Of a DNA stretch of 6,654 nt, positions 6,547-6,654 are shown piece after piece. The stretch spans positions 1-6,654 of the forward strand of contig JACMNZ010000286.1 in NCBI GenBank assembly GCA_014378285.1. The letters run 5' to 3'. A program made the position numbers and the translations under genes. Source of the DNA: Pseudopedobacter sp. GTDB lineage: Bacteria; Bacteroidota; Bacteroidia; Sphingobacteriales; Sphingobacteriaceae. The notes under the pieces are model-generated. The model saw only the letters and a list, made by a program, of their open reading frames with translations, ran no database searches and had not been told where the DNA came from. Every line of letters starts with the position of its first letter. Position 1 is the first letter of the stretch.

Positions 6547-6640
6547 ATTTTGTCTGAATTAGGATTTTGAGGATTTTCAGATAAAAAATGATTGTAATAT
6601 ATCTGAATATTGGTTTGCAGGATTTTAGGATGAGGAGGAT
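6547..6640 (+). repeat. TCTGAAT...AGGATTTT degenerate repeat upstream of the amidohydrolase gene
   Basis: Two 30-base copies with a 49-base period lie at 6553-6582 and 6602-6631. Both begin TCTGAAT and share AGGATTTT, with 22 of 30 positions identical without gaps. Further AGGAT units follow at 6627 and 6636. The start of the first copy (6547-6568) matches 21 of 22 bases with the minus strand of 1547-1568 inside the purK-purE element. The repeat begins 41 bases upstream of the amidohydrolase ATG, so it may displace or contain that gene's promoter. It may continue beyond the window. Confidence 0.65.
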
Positions 6641-6654
6641 TATTAATTTTTCAA

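Overview
The window reads as chromosomal DNA from a member of the Bacteroidota, most likely a Pedobacter-like Sphingobacteriaceae. This placement is inferred from several features. The DNA is AT-rich. Starts lack Shine-Dalgarno sequences and have A-rich leaders instead. The one exported protein has a signal peptide followed by Gln at the expected cleavage point. The large exported protein combines PD40 repeats with an amidohydrolase domain, a design common in this phylum. Intergenic spaces are filled with degenerate palindromic repeats. There are no phage, transposase, CRISPR, tRNA or rRNA signals.

Layout: a YqgE/AlgH-family gene (125-688, plus strand) faces three minus-strand genes. Reading in the direction of minus-strand transcription, these are a 1082-residue secreted PD40/amidohydrolase protein (6506-3258), purK (2802-1669) and purE (1417-914). 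PurK and PurE catalyse consecutive steps of de novo purine synthesis: AIR is converted to N5-CAIR by PurK with ATP and bicarbonate, then to CAIR by class I PurE. The purK-purE order on one strand suggests co-transcription. YqgE and the amidohydrolase show no evident functional link to purine synthesis.

The non-coding part is the less ordinary half. The 251-base purK-purE gap is almost entirely one inverted-repeat element (about 1430-1660); without it the genes would lie about 20 bases apart. Part of its interior recurs at the right edge of the window (6547-6631). The 455-base gap upstream of purK holds an 8-bp inverted repeat just before the purK start, a 66-codon open frame that looks like a small gene or gene remnant (2869-3069), and two palindromic repeat units (2995-3092 and 3133-3228). 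The 225-base convergent gap holds weaker repeat fragments and only a poor terminator candidate. No convincing Bacteroidota promoter (TTG, then TAnnTTTG) was found by eye.

No new multi-gene system is visible. The points most worth checking are the element splitting purK from purE, the small open frame, the purK leader palindrome, and the altered metal-ligand pattern of the amidohydrolase.
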